Below are positions 6,327-9,467 of a DNA stretch of 9,467 bases, one piece after another. The translations under genes and the position numbers were made by a program. This stretch comes from Bacteroidia bacterium (GTDB taxonomy: Bacteria > Bacteroidota > Bacteroidia > JABDFU01). Where the stretch lies: NCBI GenBank assembly GCA_020849195.1, contig JADLGT010000300.1, positions 1 through 9,467 on the forward strand, written 5' to 3'. Under the pieces are notes generated by a model, which was not told the DNA's origin, made no database searches, and saw only the letters and a list, made by a program, of their open reading frames with translations. Positions within the stretch are counted from its first letter, which is position 1. Every line of letters begins with the position of its first letter.

Positions 6327-6914
6327 CTAAATTACTCCCAAAAGCTTTAGTATAAGCAGTACCACGGCTAACACTATCAATAGCGACAACCATCCTGCGC
6401 CAATACCCCAACCACCCATAAAGTAAGAAAGCGCCCACAATACAAGCAATACAATAATAATTACCCAAACTAGGCTGTGCCCTCCGCCCGATGAGCGTTT
6501 CAGCAATTCCATTCGAGAGTCGGAATAATTATTTTGTTTTTCAATTTGTACTTTTTCAATGACTTTATCAGGGGTGATTTTTTTCGATGCTTTTGTTGGA
6601 AGTACAGCTATAGAATGGATTGATTGGAGACTATTCTTTTGTTTAATTGCAGCTTTATTTTCAGATGCGATAGTACCGGATAAATTTTTCCGGTTACCAA
6701 ACAACGATATAGCCTCTAAATCAGGTAGCTGTTTTACAGGTTGTTCTGCTTTAGCCTCATTCACTTCAAATTTTTTAACAGGCAAACGATGTTCAACATA
6801 ATAGCCGTTTCTGTAATGACGCTTGGTTATTGCTAAGTTCGCATTATGTTTACATGAAAGAAGTATTGCGCTTAATGTGGCAAATACGAGAATTGAAGCA
6901 ATTAATTTTTTCAT
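6327..6914 (-). CDS. Lipoprotein with two C-terminal membrane spans
   Basis: A 195-residue protein of unknown function. It starts with a lipoprotein signal peptide, MKKLIASILVFATLSAI, with lipobox LLSC and acylated Cys21. Residues 31-40 are KRHYRNGYYV, a KRxYRxGYY motif seen at the start of several Bacteroidota lipoproteins. Residues about 45-140 are polar and low in predicted structure. Residues 147-195 contain two hydrophobic segments (LVWVIIIVLLVLWALSYF and WLSLLIVLAVVLLILKLL) joined by a Gly-rich turn. This tail resembles the small Lmo0937/DUF5670 hydrophobic proteins, as though such a peptide were fused to a lipoprotein. With both a lipid anchor and membrane spans, it probably stays in the inner membrane. 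It appears monocistronic. No -7 box is seen just upstream, where an interspersed repeat lies instead. The gene is secure; no function can be assigned. Confidence 0.8.
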   Translation of the reverse strand: MKKLIASILVFATLSAILLSCKHNANLAITKRHYRNGYYVEHRLPVKKFEVNEAKAEQPVKQLPDLEAISLFGNRKNLSGTIASENKAAIKQKNSLQSIHSIAVLPTKASKKITPDKVIEKVQIEKQNNYSDSRMELLKRSSGGGHSLVWVIIIVLLVLWALSYFMGGWGIGAGWLSLLIVLAVVLLILKLLGVI

Positions 6915-6950
6915 CTGTATATATTTTTTTAAGTATCTGTTGGTCAGATG

Positions 6951-6970
6951 CCTGCCTGTCGGCAGACAGG
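6951..6970. repeat. Probable interspersed palindromic repeat (CCTGCCTGTCGGCAGACAGG)
   Basis: CCTGTC (6955-6960) and GACAGG (6965-6970) form a GC-rich stem around a GGCA loop, standing out from the AT-rich intergenic region 6915-7075. It resembles a short palindromic element that I have seen scattered in Bacteroidota genomes, where its plus-strand translation gives LPVGRQ. Only one copy lies in this window, so its repetitive nature is from recall. It lies about 40 nt upstream of the lipoprotein ATG and beyond the korB stop, so it could fold in a korB 3' transcript. Confidence 0.55.
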
Positions 6971-7025
6971 GAATACGCCATATTCATTTTCGGTTTGTAT
7001 GCCGCAGGTATATGGCTATTTCATA

Positions 7026-7047
7026 GGAATATTTTTTTAAATATACC
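7026..7047. repeat. AT-rich imperfect inverted repeat downstream of the beta-subunit gene
   Basis: GGAATATTT (7026-7034) and AAATATACC (7039-7047) pair with one mismatch around a TTTT loop. It lies about 30 nt beyond the beta-subunit stop codon and could end or stabilise that transcript. No T-run follows the stem on the minus strand, so I do not call it a terminator outright. Confidence 0.35.
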
Positions 7048-7075
7048 TTTTCCCGAAATGAAAACCGAAAAAAAT

Positions 7076-8101
7076 TTATTTTATTTTCCAAGTGTTTTTT
7101 CCGCGCAGCAGGGCATCGAGGTCGCCATTGCCCTTTGTTTCAATAGCCTGTTTAACTTGTTGAGAAAGCAATTCCTCATAAACAGGTTTGTCTGTTTCAT
7201 AAAGCACCCCAAATATGCGTGGCAATGGGTTTGGTTTTGCATGATCGTCGAAGAAGCGGGTTAACAGAGTGGCTTTGGTAAAATCGCGCTCATCGTGTAT
7301 CCATAAATCATCAACCGAACAATTATTCATATCGACTATTACGGGTTTAAGTCCATCCAATTTTATGCCTTTGCTGCCATTCTCGCCAAACAGTAGCGGT
7401 TTCCCGTGTTCAACAAAAAGAGTATTTATTTTTTTTGTTGCTTTTTCGGTAAAAATTTCAAATGCGCCATCGTTAAACACGTTACAGTTTTGATATATTT
7501 CGACGAGCGATGAACCTTTATGTTTATGTGCGCGTTTTAATATTTCGCGTAGGTGAACAGGATCTCGATCCATCGATCGGGCTGCAAAAGTGGCGTCGGC
7601 ACCCATTGCCAAAGCAAGCGGGTTAAACGGATGATCGATGGAGCCAAAAGGTGTTGATTTGGTTATTTGCCCCGAAGGCGATGCCGGCGAATACTGCCCT
7701 TTGGTTAAGCCATATATTTCGTTGTTGAATAATAAAATGTTTACATCAAAGTTTCGCCGCAGCAAATGAATGAGGTGGTTACCGCCAATCGACAAAGAGT
7801 CGCCGTCGCCGGTAATAATCCACACACTCAAATCAGGGCGTGTTGCTTTTAACCCGCTGGCAATGGCGGTAGCGCGACCATGTATGCTGTGCATACCATA
7901 GGTTTCAACATAATAAGGCAAGCGCGAGGAACAACCTATTCCGGAAATAAATACAATATCTTCCCGCTTTAATCCTAATTCGGGTAAAACGGTTTGAACT
8001 TGTTTTAAAATAGAATAATCTCCGCAACCCGGGCACCAACGCACTTCCTGATCGGTCGCGAAATCTTTTGGTGTTAATTTTATATCAGTTAAATTACTCA
8101 T
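7076..8101 (-). CDS. korB: 2-oxoacid:ferredoxin oxidoreductase, beta subunit
   Basis: A 341-residue thiamine diphosphate (TPP) subunit of the cytoplasmic enzyme that decarboxylates a 2-oxoacid, most likely 2-oxoglutarate, to its CoA ester while reducing ferredoxin. WCPGCGD (22-28) gives Cys23 and Cys26; Cys57 (SGIGCSS) and Cys206 (YQNCNVFND) complete the expected set of four ligands for the [4Fe-4S] cluster. The TPP/Mg motif is GDGDSLSIGGN (98-108), continued by NNEIYGLTKGQ (126-136). Length and motifs fit the two-subunit KorAB-type beta chain. The ATG lies 5 nt after the alpha-subunit stop, so both form one operon in the order alpha-beta. An AAGGGTGAG stretch about 11 nt before the ATG is purine-rich and lies in the alpha tail. 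Substrate preference among 2-oxoacids cannot be read from the sequence, so the korB symbol is the likeliest reading only. Confidence 0.93.
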   Translation of the reverse strand: MSNLTDIKLTPKDFATDQEVRWCPGCGDYSILKQVQTVLPELGLKREDIVFISGIGCSSRLPYYVETYGMHSIHGRATAIASGLKATRPDLSVWIITGDGDSLSIGGNHLIHLLRRNFDVNILLFNNEIYGLTKGQYSPASPSGQITKSTPFGSIDHPFNPLALAMGADATFAARSMDRDPVHLREILKRAHKHKGSSLVEIYQNCNVFNDGAFEIFTEKATKKINTLFVEHGKPLLFGENGSKGIKLDGLKPVIVDMNNCSVDDLWIHDERDFTKATLLTRFFDDHAKPNPLPRIFGVLYETDKPVYEELLSQQVKQAIETKGNGDLDALLRGKNTWKIK

Positions 8102-8106
8102 AAGTG

Positions 8107-9453
8107 TTACTCACCCTTCTTCAACGGAGAGGTGGGGCATTGTAATAATTCAAGTATTTTATTTTTTATTTCAATAGTTGTAAAAGGCATTCCTTTTATT
8201 TTATTTAATCCTTGCGCATCAACTAAAAACTTATCACGAATTATTTTTATCAGTTGGCCGTTATTCATTTCCGGGATAAGCACTTTGTCGAAATTTTTAA
8301 TAATAGCACCTAAATTTTTAGGCAAAGGATTTAAATATTTTAAATGAACATGTGCAACTTCCAATCCTTCTTTTACTGCTTCGGTAACGGCTGTTTTCAC
8401 CGACCCATAGGTTGAACCCCATGCCAACACAAGTAATTTTCCTTTTTCTTTTCCTGTTTCAATTTTTTGTTCAGGAATATAGTCAGCAATTTTTTCGATA
8501 CGGGCTGCGCGTATTTTCACCATAAACTCGTGGTTCTCGGGATCGTAAGAAATGTTTCCTGTTTCATTTTCTTTTTCAATGCCGCCAATGCGGTGTTCCA
8601 AGCCTTTCGTTCCGGGTATAGCCCAAGTACGAGCTAATTTTTCGTTGCGTTTATACGGTAAAAATTTTTCGCCGGTCTTCAATTCATTTTTTGCAAACCG
8701 AACAGTAATATTTTTTAAGCTGTCCGCAGTGGGGTAAGCCCAAGGTTCGGCGCCATTAGCAATATACCCGTCGCTTAAAAAAAATACCGGAGTCATGTGT
8801 TCAATTGCAATTCTGCAGGCCTCATAAACCATATCGAAACAATCGGTTGGCGTACAGGCAGCAACAACGGGCACAGGCGCTTCGCCATTACGACCATAAA
8901 CAGCTTGAAGCAAATCGGCTTGCTCTGTTTTTGTAGGTAATCCGGTGCTTGGCCCTCCGCGTTGCACATTTACTATAACAAGCGGAAGCTCGAGCATCAA
9001 TGCCAAACCAATGGCCTCTGTTTTTAATGCTATGCCCGGTCCGGAAGAGGCTGTTACTCCCATGCTTCCACCAAACGAAGCCCCAATGGCCGAAGTAACG
9101 GCTGCAATTTCATCTTCGGCCTGAAAAGTTTTTACTCCAAAATTTTTATGCTTCGACAGCTCATGTAAAATATCCGATGCAGGAGTAATGGGGTATGAGC
9201 CGTAAAATAATTTGAGGCCGGATTTATGTGCTGCCGCAATTAAACCCAATGCGGTGGCCTGATTGCCGGTCATGTTACGATACATCCCTTTATTCATTGG
9301 TGCGGCCTTTACTTCGTACCGACCAACGGGAGTTTCGGTGGTGTCGCCAAAACTATATCCTGCCTGTAATACTTTTAGATTAGCTTCAATTAATTCAGGG
9401 CGTTTTTTAAATTGCTCTTTTATATACTCAATAGTATAATCGAGTTTACGGTT
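8107..9453 (-). CDS. korA: 2-oxoacid:ferredoxin oxidoreductase, alpha subunit (5' part missing, frame disrupted near the edge)
   Basis: The C-terminal 448 codons of a fused gamma-alpha subunit that is normally about 600 residues long. The frame continues well upstream of the Met at 9297 with conserved sequence (NRKLDYTIEYI, KRPELIEANLKVLQAGY, FGDTTE), so 9297 is not the true start. The alpha domain follows: YRNMTGNQATALGL, YPITPASDILHELSKHKNFG, FQAEDEIAA, TASSGPGIALKTEAIGLA, VQRGGPSTGLPTKTEQADLL and YGRNGEAP, all typical of KorA. The N-terminal gamma domain should lie beyond the window. In this frame a TAA occurs at 9456-9454, where homologues read on (LLYW-like, then YNRxLD), and the LLY residues appear in another frame at 9466-9458. 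This suggests an indel in the AAAA run, real or a contig-end error. The last residues, CPTSPLKKGE, come from a probable inserted repeat. Confidence 0.9.
   Translation of the reverse strand, partial: NRKLDYTIEYIKEQFKKRPELIEANLKVLQAGYSFGDTTETPVGRYEVKAAPMNKGMYRNMTGNQATALGLIAAAHKSGLKLFYGSYPITPASDILHELSKHKNFGVKTFQAEDEIAAVTSAIGASFGGSMGVTASSGPGIALKTEAIGLALMLELPLVIVNVQRGGPSTGLPTKTEQADLLQAVYGRNGEAPVPVVAACTPTDCFDMVYEACRIAIEHMTPVFFLSDGYIANGAEPWAYPTADSLKNITVRFAKNELKTGEKFLPYKRNEKLARTWAIPGTKGLEHRIGGIEKENETGNISYDPENHEFMVKIRAARIEKIADYIPEQKIETGKEKGKLLVLAWGSTYGSVKTAVTEAVKEGLEVAHVHLKYLNPLPKNLGAIIKNFDKVLIPEMNNGQLIKIIRDKFLVDAQGLNKIKGMPFTTIEIKNKILELLQCPTSPLKKGE
8111..8137. repeat. Probable interspersed repeat forming the alpha-subunit C-terminus
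   Basis: The plus strand shows an imperfect inverted repeat, with CACC (8112-8115) against GGTG (8131-8134) and partly matching inner bases (6 of 8 pairs). On the minus strand it encodes the tail PTSPLKKGE of the oxidoreductase alpha subunit. Similar CCTCTCC...GGAGAGG palindromes are scattered in Bacteroidota genomes and often give tails like TSPLKKGE. With one copy here, this is recall plus inference. Confidence 0.4.
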
Positions 9454-9467
9454 TTACATACAGCAAA

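Noticed and set aside
6823..7264. Plus-strand ORFs of 67 and 144 codons
   Set aside because: They cross the palindromic repeat (giving LPVGRQG), an AT-rich intergenic region and the antisense of the beta subunit. They have no recognisable protein features.
1..9467. tRNA, rRNA, CRISPR array, transposase, integrase or riboswitch
   Set aside because: I looked on both strands and saw no cloverleaf, rRNA core sequence, regularly spaced repeats or mobile-element protein motifs.

Overview
The window looks like a piece of a Bacteroidota chromosome or metagenomic contig. It is AT-rich, and several genes carry the Bacteroidota sigma-factor -7 motif TAnnTTTG upstream. Proteins have matches I recognise as Bacteroidota-type: a conserved cytoplasmic protein ending in an AIGINEKF...INELF domain, a secreted coiled-coil protein, a two-subunit 2-oxoacid:ferredoxin oxidoreductase, and a lipoprotein with the KRxYRxGYY motif. 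I cannot name genus or species. I see no tRNA, rRNA, CRISPR array, transposase or integrase.

Layout. Positions 1-2200 look accessory. They hold the 5' end of an unknown gene (minus), a histidine kinase with no response regulator beside it (minus), a Fic-domain protein (plus), and a 64-residue ORF (minus) whose end overlaps the end of fic. Positions 2420-4165 encode aspartyl-tRNA synthetase (plus). Positions 4184-5422 are a two-gene minus-strand unit: a DUF502 membrane protein followed by a secreted coiled-coil protein. Positions 5579-6151 (plus) hold a conserved Bacteroidota protein of unknown function. It converges on a lipoprotein with two C-terminal membrane spans (6327-6914, minus), with a hairpin between them. 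Positions 7076-9467 (minus) hold the alpha and beta subunits of a 2-oxoacid:ferredoxin oxidoreductase. Alpha runs off the right edge, and its frame appears broken 12-16 bases from that edge.

The most interesting part is the fic locus. The small opposite-strand ORF contains TMSLEN, which fits the (S/T)xxxE(G/N) inhibitory motif of class I Fic antitoxins (VbhA/FicA type), whereas the Fic protein itself shows no such motif. If real, this is a tail-to-tail toxin-antitoxin pair rather than the usual co-directional operon. The Fic active site also has Asn where most AMP-transferring Fic proteins have Asp or Glu. In addition, four neighbouring accessory genes have a perfect TAnnTTTG box 4-9 nt before their ATG, which predicts leaderless or nearly leaderless mRNAs.

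The rest looks like ordinary housekeeping sequence, with two probable interspersed palindromic repeats. One of them seems to form the last ten codons of the oxidoreductase alpha subunit.
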